DNA of 15,729 bases from Cellvibrionales bacterium (lineage in GTDB: Bacteria > Pseudomonadota > Gammaproteobacteria > Pseudomonadales > UBA7434), in the NCBI GenBank assembly GCA_018668095.1, contig JABIQF010000283.1, positions 1 to 15,729 of the forward strand. Direction: 5' to 3'. The notes beneath the pieces were generated by a model, which was not told where the DNA came from, did not search any database, and worked only from the letters and a program-made list of their open reading frames with translations. This document shows, piece by piece, positions 1 through 7,153 of the stretch (within the stretch, counting starts at the first letter, position 1; each line of letters opens with the position of its first letter). The position numbers were made by a program, and so were the translations under genes.

Positions 1-1103
1 GCAGCATCGATATCATCACCTCGCGTGGTGCGAATAGGAGCGATAAAACCTGCCTCATTTAGAATGCGTTGAAACGCTTTAATTCGATTATTACTCGGCC
101 GCTGATAATCGGATAGCGGAAACGGGTTAAAGGGAATCAAATTAATTTTACAAGGAACATCTTTTAACAATTCAACCAACTCATGCGCTAATGGCTGTGA
201 ATCGTTGACCTTATCTATCAGTGTATACTCAATTGTAATTACGCGCTTATTATCAGACAAACCATTGATATAACGCAGGCTTGAATCCAATAGCATCGCA
301 ATAGGGTATTTCTTATTAATTGGCACTAACTGGCTGCGCAACTCATCATTGGGTGCATGCAGTGAAATCGCTAACGAACAATCACTCACCTCCCCTAGTT
401 TATCGAGCATGGGAACAACACCCGAAGTACTCAAAGTAACGCGACGCTTAGACAAACCAAAAGCAAGGTCGTCCATCATCAATGACATAGAGTCGACAAC
501 ATTATCGAAGTTCATTAACGGTTCACCCATGCCCATCATCACGACATTAGTGACGCGGCGTTCGATACCGTCTTCGTTAACGAGTGCAGCCTTAACCGCA
601 CGCTTTTGTTGTGCTTCAAAACCATTAAAAGATTTAACCGCTAGCCACACTTGACCAATAATTTCGGCTGCCGTTAAATCATTTTGAAAACCTTGTTTGC
701 CAGTTGAGCAAAAACTGCAATCTAAACTGCAACCGACCTGCGAAGAAACACATAAAGTGCCGCGGCCTTTTTCGGGGATATAAACGGTTTCGATACAACC
801 GCCATTATGAACACGTAGCACCCATTTACGAGTGCCATCAACAGAATCTTCTTGGCTAACAATTTCTGGCGCGCGGATCTCGGCAAGACGACTGAGTTTT
901 TCACGCAGCGCCTTGCTCAAGTCTGTCATCGCTGCAAAATCATCAACCCCGCAGTGATGTATCCACTTCATCAATTGCTTAGCACGAAACGGCTTTTCAC
1001 CTAACGACGCCATATAGTCAATTAAGCGAGCTTGCGTCAAACCCAGCAAATTCACTTTACTGGGATCGATGGTGACGCTTGGCTTTTCCGTTTCGTTACT
1101 CAT
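1..1103 (-). CDS. rlmN: Dual-specificity 23S rRNA (A2503-C2)/tRNA (A37-C2) methyltransferase RlmN, 3' end cut by the window
   Basis: Radical-SAM enzyme that methylates C2 of A2503 in 23S rRNA and of A37 in some tRNAs. I translated the minus strand from the ATG at 1103 and found 367 intact codons running off the window. The 4Fe-4S/SAM motif CSLDCSFC supplies C125, C129 and C132, the same numbers as in E. coli; C118 is also conserved, and the MGMGEP block is present. The visible frame ends in GDDIDA plus a partial Ala codon, so the methyl-accepting cysteine (C355 in E. coli) should be the second codon beyond the edge. About 14 extra residues lie before MGMGEP (a VNEDGIERR-like insert) compared with E. 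coli. An in-frame TAA just upstream supports the ATG, although its Shine-Dalgarno is weak. It lies 40 nt after ndk and is probably co-transcribed with it. Identity is near certain. Confidence 0.96.
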   Translation of the reverse strand, partial: MSNETEKPSVTIDPSKVNLLGLTQARLIDYMASLGEKPFRAKQLMKWIHHCGVDDFAAMTDLSKALREKLSRLAEIRAPEIVSQEDSVDGTRKWVLRVHNGGCIETVYIPEKGRGTLCVSSQVGCSLDCSFCSTGKQGFQNDLTAAEIIGQVWLAVKSFNGFEAQQKRAVKAALVNEDGIERRVTNVVMMGMGEPLMNFDNVVDSMSLMMDDLAFGLSKRRVTLSTSGVVPMLDKLGEVSDCSLAISLHAPNDELRSQLVPINKKYPIAMLLDSSLRYINGLSDNKRVITIEYTLIDKVNDSQPLAHELVELLKDVPCKINLIPFNPFPLSDYQRPSNNRIKAFQRILNEAGFIAPIRTTRGDDIDA

Positions 1104-1143
1104 GACATTATGCTGCCGTTAGCGAATAAAAATAACCATTCAC

Positions 1144-1569
1144 TTAACGAGGGCAAATTTCCTCGTCTGCAAAAAAGTAAGCAATTTCACGTGCTGCTGA
1201 TTCAGGAGAATCAGAACCGTGAACCGCATTCGCGTCAATTGAATTAGCGAAGTCAGCACGAATCGTTCCGGCATCGGCTTCTTTCGGATTAGTAGCGCCC
1301 ATTAAATCACGGTTTAAAGCAACCGCATTTTCGCCCTCTAACACTTGAACCATGACTGGACCTGATGTCATAAAATCAACAAGGTCATTATAAAAAGGAC
1401 GACCTTCATGCTCGGCATAAAAACCACCGGCTTTTTCGCGGCTTAAATGTAACATCTTAGAAGCAACAATATTTAAGCCCGCTTTCTCAAAGCGTGAGTA
1501 AATTTCGCCAATAACATTTTTGGCTACTGCATCAGGTTTAACAATAGAAAAGGTGCGCTCAACGCCCAT
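1144..1569 (-). CDS. ndk: Nucleoside diphosphate kinase
   Basis: Cytoplasmic enzyme that moves the gamma-phosphate of an NTP to an NDP through a phosphohistidine, balancing (d)NTP pools. The 141 residues match the usual bacterial length (143 in E. coli). The N-terminal ERTFSIVKPDA carries the nucleotide-contacting Lys11, and NAVHGSDS carries the catalytic His117, at the family position. The ATG at 1569 is preceded by GGAG with an 8-nt spacer. A sigma70-like promoter lies about 110 nt upstream (1679-1707), and rlmN follows after 40 nt. The ndk-rlmN order is typical of gammaproteobacteria, where the pair often follows iscX directly; here about 3 kb of other genes intervene. Confidence 0.97.
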   Translation of the reverse strand: MGVERTFSIVKPDAVAKNVIGEIYSRFEKAGLNIVASKMLHLSREKAGGFYAEHEGRPFYNDLVDFMTSGPVMVQVLEGENAVALNRDLMGATNPKEADAGTIRADFANSIDANAVHGSDSPESAAREIAYFFADEEICPR

Positions 1570-1678
1570 GGGTGAATCTCCGATTTAACTAATGATTTCA
1601 AAAGGTTATAAGACTAACCAACACTCACCGACAGCAAGTATTATTAGCTAGGCTTATAAGGATAAGTAAAGACGGCGG

Positions 1679-1707
1679 ATTATAGAGATTAAGCGGTACG
1701 ATCGCAA
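1679..1707 (-). promoter_or_regulatory. Sigma70-like promoter of ndk-rlmN
   Basis: Read on the minus strand: -35 TTGCGA (1702-1707), a 17-nt spacer, and a perfect -10 TATAAT (1679-1684). Transcription should start near 1672, leaving a leader of about 100 nt before ndk. It lies in the 257-nt gap between ispG and ndk, so ndk-rlmN need not depend on read-through from ispG. Confidence 0.75.
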
Positions 1708-1826
1708 TTGAAAGACGCGTTAAACAAGAGACTAAAAATGTATTTAATTCATGAAGTTACAAAGAAAAGTGCATAAATGCGGTAAAACGCTAAAGCCAAA
1801 CCTTCAGCGGCCTAACCACCTATCGC

Positions 1827-3065
1827 CTATGACGAATAATGGCTAACGACATAGTCTTCGACCAACGCCTGAAACTCTTCAGCAATATGATCCCCTTTTA
1901 AGGTCACATCCTTCTCACCATCAATATACACCGGCGCTATCGGTCTCTCGCCAGTACCGGGCAGGCTTATACCAATATTGGCATGTTTACTCTCACCCGG
2001 ACCATTCACAACACAGCCCATAACGGCCACGCTCATGCTCTCGACACCAGGATGTTTATCACGCCAAACCGGCATTTGATTGCGCAAATAGCTTTGAATA
2101 TCTTCGGCCAGCTGCTGAAAATAAGTACTGGTGGTTCGACCACAACCCGGACAGGCAATAACCATCGGCGTAAAAGCACGCAAACCCATGGTTTGCAGAA
2201 TCTCTTGGGCAACTTGCACTTCTTTTTTGCGACTGCCACCCGGCTCAGGGGTGAGAGATATACGAATGGTATCGCCAATATTGTCTTGTAATAACAGCGA
2301 TAAAGCCGCCGTTGATGCCACTATGCCTTTTGAGCCCATACCCGCTTCAGTTAAACCCAAATGCAAAGCATAATCACTTTGCGCAGCCAAGCGACGGTAA
2401 ATGGCAACCAAATCTTGAACATGACTAGTCTTACAAGAAAGAATTATTTTATCGCGACCAAGACCAACTTCTTCTGCCAGCGCAGCACTTTCAAGCGCTG
2501 ACTGAATCACAGCGTCTTGCATAATAGCGGTCAAATCACGAGGCACTGCCTGTTTAGCATTTTCATCTAGCAAGCGAGCCAACAGTGCCTGATCGAGACT
2601 TCCCCAATTAACGCCTATGCGAACAGGTTTATCATAGCGACAAGCAATTTCTATCATCTCGCTAAACTGCGCATCTTTTTTTGCACCGCGACCCACATTG
2701 CCAGGGTTAATACGGTACTTATCTAACGCTTCGGCACAGGCAGGGTTATCAGAAAGCAATTTATGGCCGTTAAAATGAAAGTCACCGACTAGCGGCACGG
2801 ATATATTTCTTATTTGCAGACGCTCTTTAATAAACGGAACGGCGGCGGCTGATTCATCATTGTTAACCGTAATACGTACCAACTCCGAACCCGCTTCTGC
2901 CAGCTCAATAATTTGCTGCGCAGTACCATCAATATCTGCAGTGTCGGTATTTGTCATCGATTGCACGACCACAGGCGAGTCACCGCCAACAATAACATCA
3001 CCAACCTTAACGGCGTGACGCTTGCGTGCAGAGGTAAATGCGGCGGCTCGAGGAACCAATGACAT
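1827..3065 (-). CDS. ispG: 4-hydroxy-3-methylbut-2-en-1-yl diphosphate synthase, long form
   Basis: Penultimate enzyme of the MEP isoprenoid pathway: a [4Fe-4S] enzyme that reductively converts ME-cPP to HMBPP, usually with flavodoxin. The cluster ligands are visible as C305 and C308 (CPGCGR) and C351 with E358 (MGCVVNGPGES). The N-terminal barrel has VVQSMTNTDTAD, YRINPGNVG and RIGVNWGSLDQ. At 412 residues it is longer than the E. coli enzyme (372), and stretches such as ACPGCGRTTSTYF, SKGIVASTAALS and GISLPGTGE resemble, from memory, the longer betaproteobacterial/Xanthomonas form. The ATG at 3065 is preceded by AGGA with an 8-nt spacer. In many gammaproteobacteria ispG lies beyond rlmN-pilF-rodZ, next to hisS; here it sits on the other side of ndk, so displacement or horizontal replacement is likely (inference). 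Confidence 0.95.
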   Translation of the reverse strand: MSLVPRAAAFTSARKRHAVKVGDVIVGGDSPVVVQSMTNTDTADIDGTAQQIIELAEAGSELVRITVNNDESAAAVPFIKERLQIRNISVPLVGDFHFNGHKLLSDNPACAEALDKYRINPGNVGRGAKKDAQFSEMIEIACRYDKPVRIGVNWGSLDQALLARLLDENAKQAVPRDLTAIMQDAVIQSALESAALAEEVGLGRDKIILSCKTSHVQDLVAIYRRLAAQSDYALHLGLTEAGMGSKGIVASTAALSLLLQDNIGDTIRISLTPEPGGSRKKEVQVAQEILQTMGLRAFTPMVIACPGCGRTTSTYFQQLAEDIQSYLRNQMPVWRDKHPGVESMSVAVMGCVVNGPGESKHANIGISLPGTGERPIAPVYIDGEKDVTLKGDHIAEEFQALVEDYVVSHYSS

Positions 3066-3121
3066 AAGGATTATCCTATTAGTGATGGTAAAGCTGGACA
3101 GTAGACAAGGATTTTAACGTA

Positions 3122-3141
3122 GCTGGCATTATGCAGCCAGC
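3122..3141 (-). other. Small hairpin in the ispG leader
   Basis: GCTGGC (3122-3127) and GCCAGC (3136-3141) form a 6-bp perfect stem around an 8-nt loop. It sits in the 98-nt gap between the two-helix membrane protein gene and ispG, on the transcript entering ispG. No U tract follows, so it is not a convincing terminator. It may be a processing site, a weak leader structure or chance. Confidence 0.3.
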
Positions 3142-3163
3142 CAAACAAAGACACAATATAGAC

Positions 3164-3457
3164 TTATTCTTTAGCGGCTTTTACCGCAACCGTTTCAGGG
3201 GCATTGTCAGCGAGAGCTTCATCAGAACGGAAGCCAAGAGCGCGCTTACTCCACTGCCAAGCACTTTTACACCAAGCGATTATCTCTTTACCCAGCAAGG
3301 GCATCGCTAACCACCATGCTATTTCAGCAAAAATAATAATACCGCCTACCCAGCTAGCTTTTTCTACCGCTGACAAAGATAAAAAAGGAATAATGGGGAC
3401 TGTTAGCCATGCCAAGCAGGAAATGGCTAACAAAATATAACCGAGAAGTTTACGCAA
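3164..3457 (-). CDS. Small inner-membrane protein with two helices, resembling the 'transporter suffix domain' family
   Basis: 97 residues with two hydrophobic segments (about 4-27 and 36-57) separated by a short polar turn, then a Trp/Lys-rich amphipathic stretch (WCKSAWQWSKRALGF, 62-76) and a hydrophilic Ala/Glu-rich tail. The pattern GYILLAISCLAWL...PIIPFL...GGIIIFAEIAWWLAMPLLGKE resembles, from memory, the two-helix domain that NCBI names 'transporter suffix domain-containing protein', found alone or at the end of transporters. Its function is unknown. The start is TTG (3455-3457), preceded by AAGAG with a 9-nt spacer; the next in-frame Met lies inside the second helix, so TTG is the best choice. 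It stands 98 nt upstream of ispG and about 100 nt downstream of higA, with no terminator before ispG, so co-transcription with ispG is possible. Confidence 0.72.
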   Translation of the reverse strand: MRKLLGYILLAISCLAWLTVPIIPFLSLSAVEKASWVGGIIIFAEIAWWLAMPLLGKEIIAWCKSAWQWSKRALGFRSDEALADNAPETVAVKAAKE

Positions 3458-3558
3458 AATATAATACTCTTATTTCAATTGATTCTTATGGCTGTTTTTG
3501 GGTGAATGTCTTTTGTATTTATTTTATCCGTTTACCATTAGCCTAGCGACTAGGAAGG

Positions 3559-3975
3559 CTAGCCAAAAAATAATGCAGGGCTAATGCCAAAACGCTGACT
3601 TAATGTTTGAATATGTTTTTTTGTTAGGCTTCGCTCACCACTTAAAATCCTAGATATTAGCGACTTGCTGCCAACTTCTGGTAGATCAGAAACACCTAAA
3701 CCATACTGCTCCATCAGCACTTTCAACAGAGTTAGATCACTATCAAGCTTGGCAATACGCTTATTGAATGATGCGAATTCAGGTGCCGTGCTTTCCCATT
3801 GCTCAATGGAAACAGACAGCACTTCGATTAATGCTTTTTGATTATCATAATCATCAATGAGCTCATTCATTAATACTATCGCTTGCTGATACTCCGCATT
3901 ATTATTGATATGACTGATAAAAGACGCCTCATCAAAAAGCGCTCGTGCTTTTTCTTTGACTGCTGTAAATCCCAT
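3559..3975 (-). CDS. higA: HigA antitoxin, helix-turn-helix protein
   Basis: Antitoxin of the HigBA type II module: it neutralises HigB and represses the operon. The 138 residues equal the E. coli HigA length. The N-terminal half is helical and probably holds the toxin-binding region. The C-terminal XRE-type helix-turn-helix covers about 82-135, with YGLGVSDLPEVGSKSLISRILSGERSLT and the ending RFGISPALFFG. The frame stays open upstream to 4035, but that stretch overlaps higB. The ATG at 3975 gives the family N-terminus and has AAGGAG within the 3' end of higB. The toxin stop and this start are one nucleotide apart, so translation is probably coupled. Confidence 0.93.
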   Translation of the reverse strand: MGFTAVKEKARALFDEASFISHINNNAEYQQAIVLMNELIDDYDNQKALIEVLSVSIEQWESTAPEFASFNKRIAKLDSDLTLLKVLMEQYGLGVSDLPEVGSKSLISRILSGERSLTKKHIQTLSQRFGISPALFFG

Positions 3976-3976
3976 C

Positions 3977-4288
3977 TTATCTGGACTCCTTAACATAGCG
4001 CTTACATAATTTATCGTACTCGGAATGATTAACAATATGCTTCACAAAAAGGCGACTATCTTTAAATTCAATAAAAGCCAGCAAGCGTAAGTTGTTGCCA
4101 CCAATATCAATCACCCACCATCTATCTTTATACTTAAAGTTATCCAACGATGGAAAAACGCGCCTTAAGCCTGCTGGGGTTTTAAAATCGCCCCGCTTTA
4201 AAACCTGATAGCTTCGCTCAATCGCAATAGCATCATTGGGATATTTCTCGGCTGCATCTCTAAATGGCTTTCTCGATATCACGTGCAC
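3977..4288 (-). CDS. higB: HigB toxin, RelE-fold mRNA interferase
   Basis: Toxin of the HigBA module; family members cut mRNA on translating ribosomes. At 103 residues it is complete (E. coli HigB has 104). It carries the family core VFPSLDNFKYKDRWWVIDIGGNNLRLLAFIEF and the C-terminal HIVNHSEYDKLCK, which resembles the E. coli EVMTHKEYD region. The start is GTG (4286-4288) with AAGGAA 6-7 nt upstream. The gene order is toxin first, as usual for higBA. It has its own strong promoter (4384-4412) and an unusual leader with tandem repeats. The frame is intact, so the module is probably functional. The HigB family assignment is firm; cleavage specificity cannot be read from sequence. Confidence 0.93.
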   Translation of the reverse strand: MHVISRKPFRDAAEKYPNDAIAIERSYQVLKRGDFKTPAGLRRVFPSLDNFKYKDRWWVIDIGGNNLRLLAFIEFKDSRLFVKHIVNHSEYDKLCKRYVKESR

Positions 4289-4305
4289 AGCGCTTCCTTT
4301 AATTT

Positions 4306-4355
4306 AATTCCCTTTTAAGTTCAATTCCCTTTCAAGTTCAATCCCGCTTTAATTC
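4306..4355 (-). repeat. 17-bp tandem repeat in the higB leader
   Basis: Two adjacent 17-bp units (4306-4322 and 4323-4339) differ at one base, and a degenerate third unit follows (4340-4355). On the transcript each unit reads GAACTTRAAAGGGAATT, so it contains a purine-rich AAAGGGAA that resembles a Shine-Dalgarno. The array lies between the promoter and the real ribosome-binding site of higB. Extra ribosome-docking sites, a regulator site or simple slippage would all explain it. Confidence 0.75.
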
Positions 4356-4367
4356 GGTTTCCTTTTT

Positions 4368-4402
4368 GGCAACCCGCATAAGCAATATAGGTCCATGTTG
4401 CC
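4368..4402. promoter_or_regulatory. Inverted repeat over the higBA promoter, candidate HigA operator
   Basis: GGCAAC (4368-4373) and GTTGCC (4397-4402) form a perfect 6-bp inverted repeat with a 23-nt centre. The dyad axis, at about 4385, falls on the -10 box. HigA proteins bind dyads in their own promoter as dimers, so this is a natural candidate operator. The role is inferred from position and symmetry only. Confidence 0.5.
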
Positions 4403-4412
4403 TTTTTGTCAA
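4384..4412 (-). promoter_or_regulatory. Near-consensus sigma70 promoter of higBA
   Basis: Read on the minus strand: -35 TTGACA (4407-4412, perfect), a 17-nt spacer, and -10 TATATT (4384-4389, 5 of 6). Transcription should start near 4377, giving a leader of about 90 nt. A promoter this strong fits a toxin-antitoxin module held down by its own antitoxin. Confidence 0.82.
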
Positions 4413-4463
4413 CTCTTGTTTCAATCAGTAAATATATACCGTAGTAACGCTGTTTTAAAGTAA

Positions 4464-4496
4464 AAAAGGCTCTGAGAATAACCCTCAGAGCCTTTT
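4464..4496 (-). terminator. Rho-independent terminator of the isc operon
   Basis: A perfect 13-bp stem, AAAAGGCTCTGAG (4464-4476) against CTCAGAGCCTTTT (4484-4496), with a 7-nt loop. On the minus strand the stem is followed by T residues (4461-4467, partly within the stem). It lies 34 nt after the iscX stop and ends the isc transcript before higBA. The A/T flanks are partly symmetrical, so it could also work weakly on the plus strand, but no gene converges from that side. Confidence 0.92.
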
Positions 4497-4530
4497 AAAA
4501 AACCGGTATGTGAGCAGCAAAAACGGCTTA

Positions 4531-4725
4531 TTAAGAAGCCTCTTCTATCCAAGCCATTTGAATACCTTCAAGAATTTTTTCACCACAGCGATCGGCATCG
4601 TCTTCAAAGCCTTCCAAGGCCAACACCCAATTACGCAAATCAACAAAATTGACGTATTGCGGATCAACATCAGGGTGAGCATCATAAAGCTCAATAGCAA
4701 TATCATTTACATCGGTCCAACGCAT
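4531..4725 (-). CDS. iscX: Fe-S cluster assembly protein IscX
   Basis: Small acidic protein that binds IscS at the site also used by frataxin (CyaY) and ferredoxin, modulating cysteine desulfurase activity in response to iron. The 64 residues match the family size (66 in E. coli). The conserved features are RWTDVNDIAIELYDAHPD, the D-P-Q-V-F-D-L pattern, and the C-terminal EKILEGIQMAWIEEA. It is the last isc gene, 88 nt after fdx and just before the 4464-4496 terminator. The ATG at 4725 is preceded by the purine-rich GAGAGAAAAG, and a short tandem repeat lies just beyond. Confidence 0.95.
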   Translation of the reverse strand: MRWTDVNDIAIELYDAHPDVDPQYVNFVDLRNWVLALEGFEDDADRCGEKILEGIQMAWIEEAS

Positions 4726-4743
4726 GGCTTTTCTCTCTAAGCG

Positions 4744-4767
4744 GTTCTCTAAACTGTTCTCTAAACT
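4744..4767 (-). repeat. 12-bp tandem duplication upstream of iscX
   Basis: Two perfect head-to-tail copies of a 12-mer (AGTTTAGAGAAC on the transcript) lie at 4744-4755 and 4756-4767, followed on the transcript by a partial third (GCTTAGAGAG) containing the likely iscX ribosome-binding site. The purine core TTAGAGA therefore occurs three times in front of the start codon. It was probably produced by slippage. Confidence 0.7.
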
Positions 4768-4813
4768 GTTTTTGACGATAAACTTAAGTTGACTGCATCA
4801 AAAATATTTAGAT

Positions 4814-5146
4814 TTATTCACGGGCATGATTAATCGTGTACTTAGGTATCTCAACCACCAAGTCGGCATCGGCAACAAAAGCCTGACAACTTAAACGACT
4901 TTCAGGCTCTAAGCCCCAGGCCTTATCAAGATAATCTTCTTCTAACTCATCGGCTTCTGAAAGCGATTCAAAACCTTCACGAACAACAATATGACAAGTA
5001 GTACAAGCACAAGACTTTTCGCAAGCATGATCAATATCAATATGATTACGCAATAATGCGTCACAAACGGTCTCCCCTTTTTTCGCTTCTACTGATGCGC
5101 CTTCGGGGGCAATTTCCGCATGAGGTAAAACAATTATTTGCGGCAT
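4814..5146 (-). CDS. fdx: Isc-type [2Fe-2S] ferredoxin
   Basis: Electron donor for cluster building on IscU. The 110 residues (111 in E. coli) contain the ligands C42, C48 and C51 in HACEKSCACTTCH and C87 in RLSCQAF, all at E. coli positions, plus the extra C46 typical of this subfamily. The end, DLVVEIPKYTINHARE, is nearly the same as in E. coli. The ATG at 5146 is preceded by GGAG with a 10-nt spacer. It lies 76 nt after hscA and 88 nt before iscX, with no terminator in either gap, so it is part of the operon. Confidence 0.97.
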   Translation of the reverse strand: MPQIIVLPHAEIAPEGASVEAKKGETVCDALLRNHIDIDHACEKSCACTTCHIVVREGFESLSEADELEEDYLDKAWGLEPESRLSCQAFVADADLVVEIPKYTINHARE

Positions 5147-5222
5147 ATAAGACGAGCTCCAATAAAATTAAATAAGGTTAAAACCAATTTCGCATTCAAA
5201 TACATTCAATATATGAACATTA

Positions 5223-7142
5223 TCACAGCGATCCATCCGCAACATCCTCAATGTTCTTTCCTTGCAAGGCTGCACGAACACTTTGGTCCATTCTACGCGT
5301 GGCAAAGGTGTCCGTCACACGACCTAATGCGGCAACGGCATCACTAATCGCTTGCGTATCACTCTGCCCTACAATCGCTAACACTGCTGCAATCGCAGCA
5401 TCAATATCTGCACGCTCAACATCATTCAGCAAATGGCCGTCTTGCGCTAAAGCCATATTAACAGCATCAACTAAACCTTCGGCTTCAACTCGTTGCTCGG
5501 CAAGCATTCGTGCATCTCGGTCTTCACTGGCATGCGAATAGGACGCTTTTAGCATCTGCGCTATTTCTGACTCTTCCAAACCATAAGAAGGCTTGACCTG
5601 AACATGAGCGCTGACACCAGTAATTGTTTCTTTGGCACTGACATCAAGAATACCATCGGCATCAACATTAAAGACAACTTCAATACGCGCTGCACCGGCA
5701 ACCATTGGCGGTATACCGCGCAATTCAAAACGCGCTAATGATCGACAATCACTGACTAAATCACGCTCGCCCTGGACAACATGAACTGCCAAAGCCGTTT
5801 GACCATCTTTATAAGTCGTAAACTCTTGCGCTCGGGTTGAAGGAATAGAGGTATTGCGATGAATAATTTTCTCAACCAAGCCTCCCATCGTTTCAATTCC
5901 CAGTGACAAAGGAATAACATCCAATAACAGTAAATCACTGTCGCGGCTATTGCCTATTAAACTATTGGCCTGAATTGCAGCACCTAAAGCAACCACTTGA
6001 TCAGGATCAACATCGGTTTTTGGCGCCTGCTGAAACAACGCTGTCACTTGCTCACGTACCAATGGCACGCGTGTAGAACCGCCCACTAAAACGACATCAG
6101 CAATCTCACCGGCAGTTAAGTCGGCATCATTTAAACTGGCCTTACAGGCTGCTATTGTTGCTGTCACTAAGGCATCAATTAATGCGTCGAAACCAACCTT
6201 AGTGAGCTCACCCGCCCAAGTCACCGATGAAGACTGTATCGATACCGTTACTGAATCGTTATCAGTCAACGATTCTTTAGCAGCCCTAGCATCGATTAAT
6301 AAACGACGATATTCCTGAGCAGATAGTTGCTCTGCCGAAATATTGGCTTGCGATAAAGCCCACTGAACAATGGCTAAATCAAAATCATCACCACCCAATG
6401 CAGAGTTACCACCGGTAGACAATACCTCAAAAACACCTTCGCTAAGCTGCAAAATGGATACATCAAATGTACCACCGCCTAAATCATAAACCACGATATA
6501 ACGGTCATCCGCTTTATCTAAACCATAAGCGACAGCAGCAGCCGTGGGCTCATTGATTAAACGCAATACGTTCAAACCAGCTATAGTAGCTGCATCTTTT
6601 GTCGCCTGACGTTGTGCATCATCAAAATAAGCGGGTACGGTAATCACCGCACCCTCAATAGCACCACCTAAGGCATCGGCGGCTCGCGCCGTTAGACATT
6701 TTAAAATTTCGGCCGAAGCTTGCGTGGCAGTCACTTCGCCTGCAGCAGTCGCAATACGAATAACATCATTTTTATCCGCAGTATCTGTTAAAGCATCATT
6801 CGGTGTAACAATTTGAAATTGCGATGTGTCGCTAACGTCATTTAAACCACGACCCATTAAGCGCTTAAAAGAAGCCAAGGTATTGAAAGGATCATCGGCT
6901 GCAATGGCTTGCGCTTCATAACCAACATACTGAGCGCCCGAAGCCGCATAATTAACCACCGACGGCAATATCGCTCGGCCCTCAGTATCGTTAATGACCT
7001 TCGCAATACCGTTATCTGCACCGCCCTTATTCGCCACCGCGGCAACTAAAGAGTTAGTCGTACCAAGATCAATACCGATAGCGCGCTTAAACTGATGCGG
7101 TACAGGTGATTGTCCTGGTTCGGATATTTGAAGTAATGCCAC
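5223..7142 (-). CDS. hscA: Fe-S assembly Hsp70 chaperone HscA
   Basis: Specialised Hsp70 that, with HscB, binds the LPPVK motif of IscU and uses ATP to promote cluster release to acceptors. At 639 residues it is slightly longer than in E. coli (616). The ATPase domain shows GIDLGTTNSLV near the N-terminus, AVITVPAYFDDAQRQATKDA, LINEPTAAAVAYGLD, VYDLGGGTFDVSIL and VLVGGSTRVPLV. The substrate domain begins near LSLGIETMGGLVEKII and is followed by the helical lid. The start is GTG (7140-7142), 11 nt after the hscB stop, so translation is probably coupled. Its closeness to hscB, and a shorter C-terminus than DnaK, separate it from DnaK. Confidence 0.96.
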   Translation of the reverse strand: MALLQISEPGQSPVPHQFKRAIGIDLGTTNSLVAAVANKGGADNGIAKVINDTEGRAILPSVVNYAASGAQYVGYEAQAIAADDPFNTLASFKRLMGRGLNDVSDTSQFQIVTPNDALTDTADKNDVIRIATAAGEVTATQASAEILKCLTARAADALGGAIEGAVITVPAYFDDAQRQATKDAATIAGLNVLRLINEPTAAAVAYGLDKADDRYIVVYDLGGGTFDVSILQLSEGVFEVLSTGGNSALGGDDFDLAIVQWALSQANISAEQLSAQEYRRLLIDARAAKESLTDNDSVTVSIQSSSVTWAGELTKVGFDALIDALVTATIAACKASLNDADLTAGEIADVVLVGGSTRVPLVREQVTALFQQAPKTDVDPDQVVALGAAIQANSLIGNSRDSDLLLLDVIPLSLGIETMGGLVEKIIHRNTSIPSTRAQEFTTYKDGQTALAVHVVQGERDLVSDCRSLARFELRGIPPMVAGAARIEVVFNVDADGILDVSAKETITGVSAHVQVKPSYGLEESEIAQMLKASYSHASEDRDARMLAEQRVEAEGLVDAVNMALAQDGHLLNDVERADIDAAIAAVLAIVGQSDTQAISDAVAALGRVTDTFATRRMDQSVRAALQGKNIEDVADGSL

Positions 7143-7153
7143 GGGCTTTAAAC

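Noticed and set aside
349..654. Plus-strand open frame of 101 codons
   Set aside because: It lies antisense within the intact rlmN frame, has no family resemblance, and its composition is that of a shadow of the coding strand.
1983..2373. Two plus-strand frames and one extra minus-strand frame inside ispG
   Set aside because: All overlap the well-supported ispG coding region, have no ribosome sites, and their residues mirror the ispG codons.
3539..3562. Short inverted repeat around CCTAG-CGA-CTAGG after higA, considered as a terminator
   Set aside because: The stem is only 5 bp, the outer arms do not stack on it, and no T tract follows on the minus strand.
3976..4035. Upstream start for higA within higB
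   Set aside because: It would overlap the toxin gene by about 60 nt; the ATG at 3975 gives the family N-terminus and length and has AAGGAG before it.
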